A DNA stretch of 6,743 nt from Alphaproteobacteria bacterium (GTDB taxonomy: Bacteria; Pseudomonadota; Alphaproteobacteria; UBA8366; GCA-2717185): positions 1 to 6,743 of the forward strand of contig JAESSL010000279.1 of NCBI GenBank assembly GCA_016764135.1, written 5' to 3'. Position 1 is the stretch's first letter. The number at the start of each line of letters is the position of its first letter. Below are positions 1 through 5,592 of the stretch, piece by piece. The notes under the pieces are model-generated. The model did no database searches, was not told the origin of the DNA, and saw nothing but the letters and a program-made list of their open reading frames with translations. The translations under genes and the position numbers were made by a program.

Positions 1-316
1 AATTCAGAACACTCGACAAACCACTGTCGACATATTGCTGGCCCCACGCCAGGACAGTCCACGCGCCAATACTGTTGAAGATCGCCTGAACAAAAAGTCG
101 ACGCCAGGTGCGCGCGTCTTTGGGCAATTGCTCACGCTTCCACATCAAAATCAGAAACAGGAAAATCGCCGCCAGACTCACGCGCACCGCAATCAATGTT
201 ATGGGCGGAATGGACCCGACTGCAATTTTAGTCAGGAGATAGGAAGACCCCCACAAAAACGCCAGCAGGGCGAGAAGACTGATTTCAAGGGGAAGGTTCG
301 TTTTGCCGTTGCTCAT
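1..316 (-). CDS. EamA/DMT-family transporter, N-terminal part (cut by window edge)
   Basis: This is an inner-membrane protein of the drug/metabolite transporter (EamA, RhaT-like) superfamily, whose members move small metabolites in or out of the cell. The visible 105 residues begin MSNGKTNLPLEISLL. They hold a first membrane helix at about residues 12-32 with the family signature LWGSSYLLTKIA, a second at about 38-58 preceded by the usual PxxLxAxR-type loop (PPITLIAVR), then a basic loop (KREQLPKDARTWRR), the start of a third helix near 74-92, and the typical QYVDSGLSSVL stretch. Full-length relatives are about 280-300 residues with ten helices, so roughly two thirds lie beyond the left edge. 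The ATG at 316 follows GAGG with a short 4-nt spacer; an in-frame ATG at 328 has no ribosome site. It is divergent from the ArsR-type gene, which may control it. The substrate cannot be told. The family call is firm. Confidence 0.9.
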   Translation of the reverse strand, partial: MSNGKTNLPLEISLLALLAFLWGSSYLLTKIAVGSIPPITLIAVRVSLAAIFLFLILMWKREQLPKDARTWRRLFVQAIFNSIGAWTVLAWGQQYVDSGLSSVLN

Positions 317-332
317 TGCGCCTCGCATTTTA

Positions 333-356
333 TGGGATGGGGATCATGTGGGATGG
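333..356. repeat. 8-bp direct repeat, possible operator
   Basis: TGGGATGG occurs twice, at 333-340 and 349-356, with 8 bp (GGATCATG) between copies, so the repeat period is 16 bp. It lies just upstream of the transporter start and about 55-78 bp upstream of the regulator start. Direct repeats in such a spacer can be binding sites for a dimeric regulator, but ArsR-family operators are more often inverted repeats, so this is only a candidate. Confidence 0.3.
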
Positions 357-375
357 AAAGGCCGACCCTACCCTC

Positions 376-404
376 TTGCTCGTCGACAATGCTTCGCTTA
401 TGGT
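376..404 (+). promoter_or_regulatory. Weak sigma70-like promoter candidate for the ArsR-type gene
   Basis: TTGCTC (376-381) and TATGGT (399-404) are separated by 17 bp. Matches to the consensus are 3 of 6 and 4 of 6, so the evidence is weak. If real, transcription would start close to 411, the first base of the ATG, giving a leaderless mRNA. That would fit the lack of a Shine-Dalgarno sequence before this start. Confidence 0.25.
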
Positions 405-410
405 CGAACT

Positions 411-1091
411 ATGAAAGACGGCCCCAATATCGCAATGCTCGGCGCTCTTATTGGCGACCCTGCGCGCGCGAACATGTTGACCGCGCTGATGAGCGGCAAA
501 GCGCTCACCGCCAGCGAGCTGGCGGCGGAGGCGGGCATAACCCTGCAAACCGCCAGCGCTCACCTTGGCAAGCTGCAAACCGGTGGGCTTCTTCACCAAC
601 GAAAACAAGGGCGGCACCGCTACTTCTCACTGGCCGATGAAGATGTCGCCAGCGTGCTGGAAAGCATGATGGGATTCGCCGAAAAAAAGGGTCATTCCCG
701 GATCAGAACAGGGCCGAAGGAACCGGCGCTCCGCAAGGCGCGTGTCTGTTACAACCATCTGGCAGGTGAGCTGGGCGTTCAGATGTTTGACAGTCTGACG
801 GCGAGAGACTTTCTGATCGAGCAGGACGCCGCGTTGACGCTCACCGATTCCGGCAGACAATTTTTCACCGATTTTGGCATTGATTTCGAGCCGTTGAAAA
901 AGTCGCGTAGACCGCTGTGCAAATCCTGTCTGGATTGGAGCGCGCGACGCAGTCATCTGGCCGGATCGATAGGCTCCGCGCTACTCGCATCATTCTACAA
1001 AAGAGGATGGGCGGCGCGAATTGAAGGCGCCCGCATTGTCGCCTTCACCAAAAAGGGCGAAGCTGCATTCACGCAGAGTTTTCCTGTTTAA
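411..1091 (+). CDS. ArsR/SmtB-type winged-helix transcriptional regulator
   Basis: This is a 226-residue DNA-binding regulator. Residues 5-75 form an ArsR-type winged helix: GDPARANMLTALM is the lead helix, LTASELAAEAGITLQTASAHLGKL (about 32-55) is the helix-turn-helix, and GRHRYFSLA (about 68-75) is the wing. The longer C-terminal half carries RVCYNHLAGELGV and CLDWSARRSHLAGSIGSALL, stretches I recognise from a distinct long ArsR subfamily that lacks the classic ELCVC metal site. Cys113, Cys170 and Cys173 (a CxxC) and His116 could bind metal or sense redox state, which is not shown. The start at 411 is chosen because homology begins at MKDGPNIA. An upstream in-frame TTG at 303 would add 36 residues unlike the family and would overlap the transporter. 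It lies directly upstream of the decarboxylase and divergent from the transporter, so it probably controls one or both. Confidence 0.9.
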   Translation: MKDGPNIAMLGALIGDPARANMLTALMSGKALTASELAAEAGITLQTASAHLGKLQTGGLLHQRKQGRHRYFSLADEDVASVLESMMGFAEKKGHSRIRTGPKEPALRKARVCYNHLAGELGVQMFDSLTARDFLIEQDAALTLTDSGRQFFTDFGIDFEPLKKSRRPLCKSCLDWSARRSHLAGSIGSALLASFYKRGWAARIEGARIVAFTKKGEAAFTQSFPV

Positions 1092-1107
1092 ATATGTATC
1101 TTATTTA
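1089..1107. repeat. AT-rich inverted repeat between regulator and ubiD-type gene
   Basis: TAAATA (1089-1094) and TATTTA (1102-1107) are perfect 6-bp arms around the 7-bp centre TGTATCT. The first arm includes the stop codon of the regulator. A T-rich tract (GTTTTT, 1108-1113) follows. In a GC-rich neighbourhood this AT-rich palindrome stands out. It could be an operator (ArsR-family sites are often AT-rich inverted repeats), part of a promoter for the decarboxylase, or a weak terminator; the stem is too AT-rich to be a strong one. Confidence 0.4.
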
Positions 1108-1132
1108 GTTTTTCTCGGGGGGAGATGGGACC

Positions 1133-2635
1133 ATGGCGAATAATGAAACCGAGGACGACGAAAACTCCACCAGCGACGCCGCCGATAATCTGAAACAACT
1201 CGTCCCCTATGAGGATTTGCGCGGTTGGCTGAAAGAAGCCGACCGGCTTGGCGAGTTGCGCCATGTCAAAGGCGCCAACTGGCAAGAAGAAATCGGCATG
1301 GCGGCGGAGGTGGTGAGCCATGACGATGGAGCGCCCGCCGTCTTGTTCGACGAGGTGCCCGGCAGCCTTCCGGGGTCGCGCGTATTGGTCAACATGTTTG
1401 GCGGACGACGCAAAAACATGACCCTGGGCTTCCCAACGGATCTGGGAAAAGTTGCGCTTAGCGAGGCCTTCGCAAATGTCTATCGCGGCGATTCAGATCT
1501 GATCGCGCCTCGGGAAGTCGAGGACGGCCCCATCTTCGAAAACATCATGCAGGGCGACGCCGTCGATCTTGAAATTTTTCCGTCGCCGCATTGGCACGAA
1601 GAAGACGGCGGACGATACATCGGTACGGGCTGCTATCACGTCACCCGCGATCCAGAGAACGGTTGGATCAACCTTGGTTCCTATCGGGTCATGCTGCACG
1701 GCAAACGCTCGGTCTGCCATAATGTGTTGCCCGGACGCCATGCGGATTTGCATTTCCAAAAGTATCGCGAGCGCGGCGAACGGATGCCGGTGGCGATTGT
1801 CGTCGGCGGCGATCCGCTGACCTTCATCATGGGCGGCTGTGACATTCCCGAAGGCGTGTCTGAATCTGATGTGGCCGGCGCGTTGCGCGGCAAGCCGTTG
1901 GACATCGTGAAGGGACGAGTCACCGGACTACCCTTCCCCGCCAACGCCGAAATCGTCCTCGAGGGCTATGTGGATGGCGACCGGATGGAGCCGGAAGGCC
2001 CGTTTGGCGACTGGACCGGGACCTATACGGAAAAGGGCCGGGTGAACCCCGTGGTCGATATCGAAGCCGTGTATTTTCGCAACAATCCCATCCTGCTGGG
2101 CTTCGCGCCGCAACGGCTACCGGACGAATATTCCCGCTTTCGCGCCATCACGCGCTCGCCCTTCCTGAAAAGGGACCTGGAAGCTGCGGGCGTGCCCGGC
2201 GTCACCGCAACCTGGTGCCATGAAGTGGGCGGCTCGCGCATGCTACTGGCCGTCGCCATCAAGCAACGCTATGTCGGCCATGCGCGACAGGCGGGCCATG
2301 TAGCCTCGATGTGCCGCACAGGCGTCGACGGCAACCGATGGGTCATCGTCACCGACGACGATGTGGACGTCACCAATCTGGACGAATTAATTTACGCGGC
2401 GCTCACCCGCGCCGACCCGGCGACGTCAATCGACATGATTCAGGGCGCAAAAGGCGCGGTGTCCGATCCTTTGTTGACGCCGTGGGACCGCGAGGCGAAA
2501 AACTTCGTCAATTCACGCATGATCATCGACGCCTGCATTCCGTTTCACTGGCGCGACGACTTTCCGAAAATCAACCAGCCCAGCCCGGATTCCGCCCGGC
2601 GCGCCCGTCAGAAATTCGGCTACCTTCTGGATTAA
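1133..2635 (+). CDS. UbiD-family prenylated-FMN-dependent (de)carboxylase
   Basis: This 500-residue cytosolic enzyme belongs to the UbiD family, which reversibly decarboxylates aromatic, heteroaromatic or alpha,beta-unsaturated acids using prenylated FMN made by UbiX. Residues can be matched by spacing to fungal Fdc1. The cofactor and metal set N180, H203 and E244 corresponds to N168, H191 and E233. The catalytic set R185 (in NLGSYRVML), E288 and D293 (in EPEGPFGDW) corresponds to R173, E277 and E282; Asp at the last position is also seen in true UbiD. All are present, so the enzyme should be active. A strongly acidic tail (about residues 1-20) precedes the conserved fold. The ATG at 1133 is 8 nt after GGAG in a G-rich Shine-Dalgarno run. 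The context is catabolic and no ubiX or other ubiquinone gene is visible, so a role in degradation is more likely than in ubiquinone synthesis. The substrate is unknown. Confidence 0.93.
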   Translation: MANNETEDDENSTSDAADNLKQLVPYEDLRGWLKEADRLGELRHVKGANWQEEIGMAAEVVSHDDGAPAVLFDEVPGSLPGSRVLVNMFGGRRKNMTLGFPTDLGKVALSEAFANVYRGDSDLIAPREVEDGPIFENIMQGDAVDLEIFPSPHWHEEDGGRYIGTGCYHVTRDPENGWINLGSYRVMLHGKRSVCHNVLPGRHADLHFQKYRERGERMPVAIVVGGDPLTFIMGGCDIPEGVSESDVAGALRGKPLDIVKGRVTGLPFPANAEIVLEGYVDGDRMEPEGPFGDWTGTYTEKGRVNPVVDIEAVYFRNNPILLGFAPQRLPDEYSRFRAITRSPFLKRDLEAAGVPGVTATWCHEVGGSRMLLAVAIKQRYVGHARQAGHVASMCRTGVDGNRWVIVTDDDVDVTNLDELIYAALTRADPATSIDMIQGAKGAVSDPLLTPWDREAKNFVNSRMIIDACIPFHWRDDFPKINQPSPDSARRARQKFGYLLD

Positions 2636-2641
2636 CAGCCC

Positions 2642-3586
2642 TTACCGTTTGGGCGCGTCCATTTTCATCGGCTGAACCAGACGGTTCTGGTTGCCTTCCC
2701 GCGCGGTGCTCATATCCAGAATCAGATCTTTTGAGCCCAGGAATTTTTCATAATCGGCGTCAGCGCCGAATTCGACCGCCTTGTTGCTGTAGATGCCAAT
2801 ACTGGCGAAACGCCCGCCACCCGCCTGAATGATCTTTCCACTGGGCGCATCCTCGCTGCACATGAACAACACTGCAGGCGTGACCTTTGACGGGTCGCGC
2901 TCCGGCGGCGGGTTCGCAGCGTCCACGTCCCGCCCCTTAACGCTGGCGGTCATCCGTGTCACGGCGGACGGCGCCAGGCAGTTTACCATGATGTTGCGCC
3001 GCGAGCCCTCCTGCGTCAGCACGTTCATCAAGCCAACCATGCCCATCTTGGCGGCGCCATAATTCGCCTGACCAAAATTGCCGAAAACGCCCGAACCGGA
3101 ACTGGTGAACACGATGCGTCCATAGCGCTGCTCATACATGATCGGCCACGCCGCATGCGTGACATACGCCGTGCCGGTCAAATGCACCTTCATGACCTCG
3201 TCAAAATCGTCCAGCGTCATTTTCCGAAACGTCATATCGCGAAGAATACCCGCGTTATTGACCAGAATATGCACCGTACCAAACGCATCCACCGCGTCCT
3301 GCACCATCTGCACGGAGTCTTCCCGACTCGACACCGATCCATGATTGGCGATAGCGGTTCCGCCCGCCGCCCGAATTTCCGCAACCACATCGTCGGCGGC
3401 GTTCCCGGCGGCAGTCCCGGTGGCGTTCCCCGCGACATTCCCGGCGTCGGCGCCCTCCAGCGTCCCGCCAAAATCATTTACAACGACCTTGGCCCCGAGC
3501 GCGCCCAACGCCAGCGCATGCGCCCGACCAATGCCCCGCCCGGCGCCGGTGATGATCGCCACTTTATCCTTAAATTCACTCGCCAT
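2642..3586 (-). CDS. Short-chain dehydrogenase, MFE-2-like (3R)-hydroxyacyl-CoA dehydrogenase type
   Basis: This is a 314-residue NAD-dependent oxidoreductase of the SDR family. It shows the Rossmann glycine motif TGAGRGIG (13-20), D38 in NDFGG (suggesting NAD rather than NADP), NNAG (110-113), and the catalytic Ser163, Tyr176 and Lys180 in the GNFGQANYGAAK region. NNAGILRD, VHLTG with His at the usual Asn position, and GNFGQANY closely resemble the dehydrogenase part of peroxisomal multifunctional enzyme type 2, which oxidises (3R)-hydroxyacyl-CoA. That activity is therefore likely but unproven. A C-terminal extension from about residue 255 also fits that group. Residues 48-63 are an unusual Ala-Gly-Asn repeat (separate entry). 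The ATG at 3586 is preferred because AGGGAGG lies 7 nt upstream; a TTG at 3592 is too close to it. It is the last gene of the leftward run, 30 bp after the dioxygenase. Confidence 0.92.
   Translation of the reverse strand: MASEFKDKVAIITGAGRGIGRAHALALGALGAKVVVNDFGGTLEGADAGNVAGNATGTAAGNAADDVVAEIRAAGGTAIANHGSVSSREDSVQMVQDAVDAFGTVHILVNNAGILRDMTFRKMTLDDFDEVMKVHLTGTAYVTHAAWPIMYEQRYGRIVFTSSGSGVFGNFGQANYGAAKMGMVGLMNVLTQEGSRRNIMVNCLAPSAVTRMTASVKGRDVDAANPPPERDPSKVTPAVLFMCSEDAPSGKIIQAGGGRFASIGIYSNKAVEFGADADYEKFLGSKDLILDMSTAREGNQNRLVQPMKMDAPKR
3398..3445 (-). repeat. Four tandem 12-bp repeats inside the SDR gene
   Basis: Four adjoining 12-bp units, read on the minus strand, are GCCGGGAATGTC, GCGGGGAACGCC, ACCGGGACTGCC and GCCGGGAACGCC. 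They are in frame and encode AGNV-AGNA-TGTA-AGNA (residues 48-63 of the SDR). They sit in the loop after the second beta strand, next to the residue that selects the cofactor. Compared with human MFE-2, as I recall that sequence, the loop is about 11 residues longer, close to three units. The arrangement suggests expansion by replication slippage without loss of frame. Confidence 0.85.
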
Positions 3587-3593
3587 GCCCAAA

Positions 3594-3600
3594 CCTCCCT
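3594..3600 (-). promoter_or_regulatory. Ribosome binding site that fixes the SDR start
   Basis: On the minus strand AGGGAGG (3600 to 3594) lies 7 nt before the ATG at 3586. An in-frame TTG at 3592 would leave only a 1-nt gap, so the ATG is the start. Confidence 0.75.
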
Positions 3601-3616
3601 GTCGCTTGTTATCCCT

Positions 3617-4468
3617 CTATACCGGCCGGTCGCCCTTGACCTGAACCCGGCGCATCAAGCGATGATGTCCGGCGTAATCATTCAACGCCAGATGCGTCGC
3701 GCATCGATTATCCCAAAACGCCACCGAGCCCGCCTCCCAATGAAACCGGCAGGTAAATTCAGGCCGCGCCGCATGGGCGTACAGAAATTGCAGCAAAGGC
3801 TGGCTTTCCTCCACGCTCATATCCTTGAATCGCTCCGTATGCATTTCATTCACATACAGCGCCTTGCGACGGGTTTCCGGATGCGTTCGCACAACCGGGT
3901 GCTCCATCCACATTTCGGACCATACCGCGCTTTCAGATTCCGTCCCCGGCGGCGGCATTTCCTTTTCACTAAGCGTCCGCAGAATTCGCCCATTTGCGTG
4001 AATGGCGGTCAAATCGCCGAGCATTCGCTTCATACCGTCAGACAGGGCGTCATAGGCCGCGTATTGATTGGCGAACAGTGTGTCGCCGCCACATTCCGGA
4101 ACGATTTTGGCGCACAAAATTGAGCCCAAGCTCGGCGTTTCCAGATGACTGGTGTCCGAATGCCATTCCCACCCAAAGACCATATTGTCTTCGGGTTGTT
4201 TTTCAACGACCAGAATTTCCGGATAAGATCCGGGAACCTGCCGATGCGGCGGCAAGGCGGCCAGCTCGCCAAACTTCCGGCCAAACCCGACCAACGCATC
4301 GTCGTCCAAATCCTGATCCCGAAAGAACACCACAAGGTTTTCGAGAAATGCGTGACGGATTTCATCAATTACATCCGGGGCAATCGCCGCCTGCGTAATA
4401 TCCACCCCGTGAATTTCCGCACCAATCATGCCGGAAATAGGCGTCACCTCAATATGCTTGTAACTCAT
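3617..4468 (-). CDS. TauD/TfdA-family Fe(II)/2-oxoglutarate-dependent dioxygenase
   Basis: This 283-residue cytosolic enzyme couples oxidation of 2-oxoglutarate to hydroxylation of a substrate, which in this family often leads to cleavage, as with taurine, 2,4-D or alkyl sulfates. The iron ligands are visible as His103-x-Asp105 in EWHSDTSH and His259 in ATHLALNDY. Arg270, 11 residues after the distal His as in E. coli TauD (H255/R266), should bind 2-oxoglutarate, and Arg274 also matches. HPVVRTHPETRRKALYVNE (190-208) is a strong family signature. The length is normal. The ATG at 4468 gives the usual N-terminus (YKHIEVTPISGMIGAEIHG); longer in-frame starts up to 4555 would overlap the upstream gene and add unconserved residues. 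AGAAG upstream is only a weak ribosome site. It lies between the esterase and the SDR. A role in taurine use is unlikely since no sulfonate transporter is nearby; the substrate is unknown. Confidence 0.92.
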   Translation of the reverse strand: MSYKHIEVTPISGMIGAEIHGVDITQAAIAPDVIDEIRHAFLENLVVFFRDQDLDDDALVGFGRKFGELAALPPHRQVPGSYPEILVVEKQPEDNMVFGWEWHSDTSHLETPSLGSILCAKIVPECGGDTLFANQYAAYDALSDGMKRMLGDLTAIHANGRILRTLSEKEMPPPGTESESAVWSEMWMEHPVVRTHPETRRKALYVNEMHTERFKDMSVEESQPLLQFLYAHAARPEFTCRFHWEAGSVAFWDNRCATHLALNDYAGHHRLMRRVQVKGDRPV

Positions 4469-4518
4469 CGAACTTCTATAAACTCCCAACTCAATTGCAC
4501 TTAATCTCGGCCTAATAC

Positions 4519-5457
4519 TTAAACCTGGCCCAGAACATCCCGCAGAAAGACGCAAATCGACTCAAACTCCGCCTTGGCCGCCGGGCCGCGCAGGCGCGCG
4601 CGCATGAACCCATGGATCATCCCCTTGGCCTCGCGAAAGGCGACCCGTTGACCCGCCAACGCCAGCTTCGACGCATAAACCCGACCGTCATCGCGAATGG
4701 GGTCAAGCTCCGCAACATGCACATAGGCGGGCGGTAAGTTTGTAAAATCCGCGGCGCGATCGGGTCGCGCATAGGCGTCCGCAGGGTCAACATTCTCCGG
4801 CAGATACATTTCATAGTACCGCGCCATGCTGGACGTACTCAGCCCCGGTCCATCCGCGTTATCTATATAGGATCGCGATGTCGGCTCCATACCGGTGCAG
4901 GGATACAAAATAGCCTGGCCGGCGATGCGCGGGCCGTTGCGGTCTCGCGACGCCAACGCCAGTGCGGCGGTCAAACTCCCGCCTGCGCTGTCTCCCGCCA
5001 CGGCGATGCGCCCACCATCCACCCCGATGGATCCACCATGGGACGCAACCCATTCCAGCACGGCGTAACAATCATCAAACGCCGCCGGATAGGGATGTTC
5101 CGGCGCCAGACGATAATCGACGCTGACAACGACAGCGCCGGTTTCCGCCGCGAACCCCCAGGCCGTGGTGTCGGAACTGTTCAGATCCCCCTTCATGAAG
5201 CCGCCGCCATGAATATAAATAATGCACGGTCGGGGACCATCCGTACCTGCGGGCCGGTATATCCGCACGGGTACGCGCAGCTCGCCGACGTGAATCTCAC
5301 GGTCAGAAATATCCATATCGTCGGGGTAAGGCTCCGAGAGCGCAGCGCTGTATTCGTTCCAGGCGTCCCGCGCCGCCTCCAGTGTCTGCGTCTCCGGGAC
5401 AGGGCCTCGCGCGTCCACCATCGCCTGCATTTCAGGGTGTATCATGACTGTAACCAT
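4519..5457 (-). CDS. HSL-family alpha/beta-hydrolase (esterase)
   Basis: This is a 312-residue serine hydrolase of the hormone-sensitive-lipase group (bacterial esterase family IV), which cleaves short to medium carboxylic esters. The oxyanion-hole motif HGGG is at 83-86 and the nucleophile Ser157 lies in GDSAGG (155-160). The acid is Asp252 in AELDPIRDDG and the catalytic base is His282 in GMIHGFM. VDYRLAPEHPYPAAFDDC (113-130) is the standard family block. No signal peptide is seen, so it is probably cytosolic. The ATG at 5457 is used; an alternative ATG at 5445 would remove four residues, and the ribosome signal (CAGG or AGGATGG) does not decide between them. It is the first gene of the leftward run, 50 bp before the dioxygenase. 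It may open an ester or lactone at the start of the pathway, which is inference. Confidence 0.93.
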   Translation of the reverse strand: MVTVMIHPEMQAMVDARGPVPETQTLEAARDAWNEYSAALSEPYPDDMDISDREIHVGELRVPVRIYRPAGTDGPRPCIIYIHGGGFMKGDLNSSDTTAWGFAAETGAVVVSVDYRLAPEHPYPAAFDDCYAVLEWVASHGGSIGVDGGRIAVAGDSAGGSLTAALALASRDRNGPRIAGQAILYPCTGMEPTSRSYIDNADGPGLSTSSMARYYEMYLPENVDPADAYARPDRAADFTNLPPAYVHVAELDPIRDDGRVYASKLALAGQRVAFREAKGMIHGFMRARLRGPAAKAEFESICVFLRDVLGQV

Positions 5458-5592
5458 CCTGTGTTGGCCCCCATCGTCCGAGGGGCGTTTGAGGCGACAG
5501 GAACCGATTCAATTCTCAACCAGCCCCTTTTTACCCCTATTCGTTCATGCTAGCGTTTTGAATATGTCCACACAAATGAAAGCCCTCAAACC
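5458..5592. promoter_or_regulatory. Divergent spacer between esterase and crotonase genes
   Basis: These 135 bp must hold the promoters of the leftward esterase-dioxygenase-SDR run and of the rightward crotonase-hydrolase pair. I found no convincing -35/-10 pair on either strand. An 8-bp inverted repeat GTTTGAGG (5487-5494) and CCTCAAAC (5584-5591) flanks most of the spacer, 29 bp from one start and 1 bp from the other. A very short reading frame (5564-5596) ends in an ATGA overlap with the crotonase start. Both could be chance. Confidence 0.5.

Larger units (their letters stand above)
317..410. promoter_or_regulatory. Divergent spacer between transporter and ArsR-type regulator
   Basis: These 94 bp separate two divergently read genes, so they should hold a promoter for each and the likely binding site of the regulator. 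Visible in it are a direct repeat TGGGATGG (333-340 and 349-356) and a weak promoter-like pair for the regulator (see separate entries). On the minus strand CATAAA lies about 10 bp upstream of the transporter start, but it has no convincing partner at a normal distance. The regulatory role is inferred from position. Confidence 0.45.

Noticed and set aside
303..410. Upstream extension of the ArsR-type frame from a TTG at 303
   Set aside because: The 36 added residues do not resemble the family, it would overlap the divergent transporter start, and conserved sequence begins at the ATG at 411.
35..640. Plus-strand reading frame of about 201 codons at the left edge
   Set aside because: It overlaps the transporter on the other strand and the regulator in another frame, with biased composition and no family motif.
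3398..3445. CRISPR-like or mobile-element reading of the 12-bp repeats
   Set aside because: The units are short, adjoining, have no spacers, and are in-frame protein-coding sequence.
3155..4123. Long plus-strand reading frame of about 322 codons
   Set aside because: It lies opposite the SDR and dioxygenase genes, has Arg/His/Pro-rich composition typical of an antisense shadow, and shows no recognisable domain.
3617..4468. Naming the dioxygenase tauD or the decarboxylase ubiD
   Set aside because: Motifs give the family only; neither a sulfonate-transport context nor ubiquinone genes are present, so a gene symbol would imply an unsupported substrate.
4469..4555. Longer N-terminus for the dioxygenase
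   Set aside because: It would add 29 residues with no family similarity and overlap the end of the esterase gene; the ATG at 4468 gives the normal TauD-type start.
5487..5591. Inverted repeat GTTTGAGG / CCTCAAAC flanking the divergent spacer
   Set aside because: An 8-bp match with an 89-bp gap has an appreciable chance of arising at random in 135 bp, and the arms do not extend; noted only in the spacer entry.
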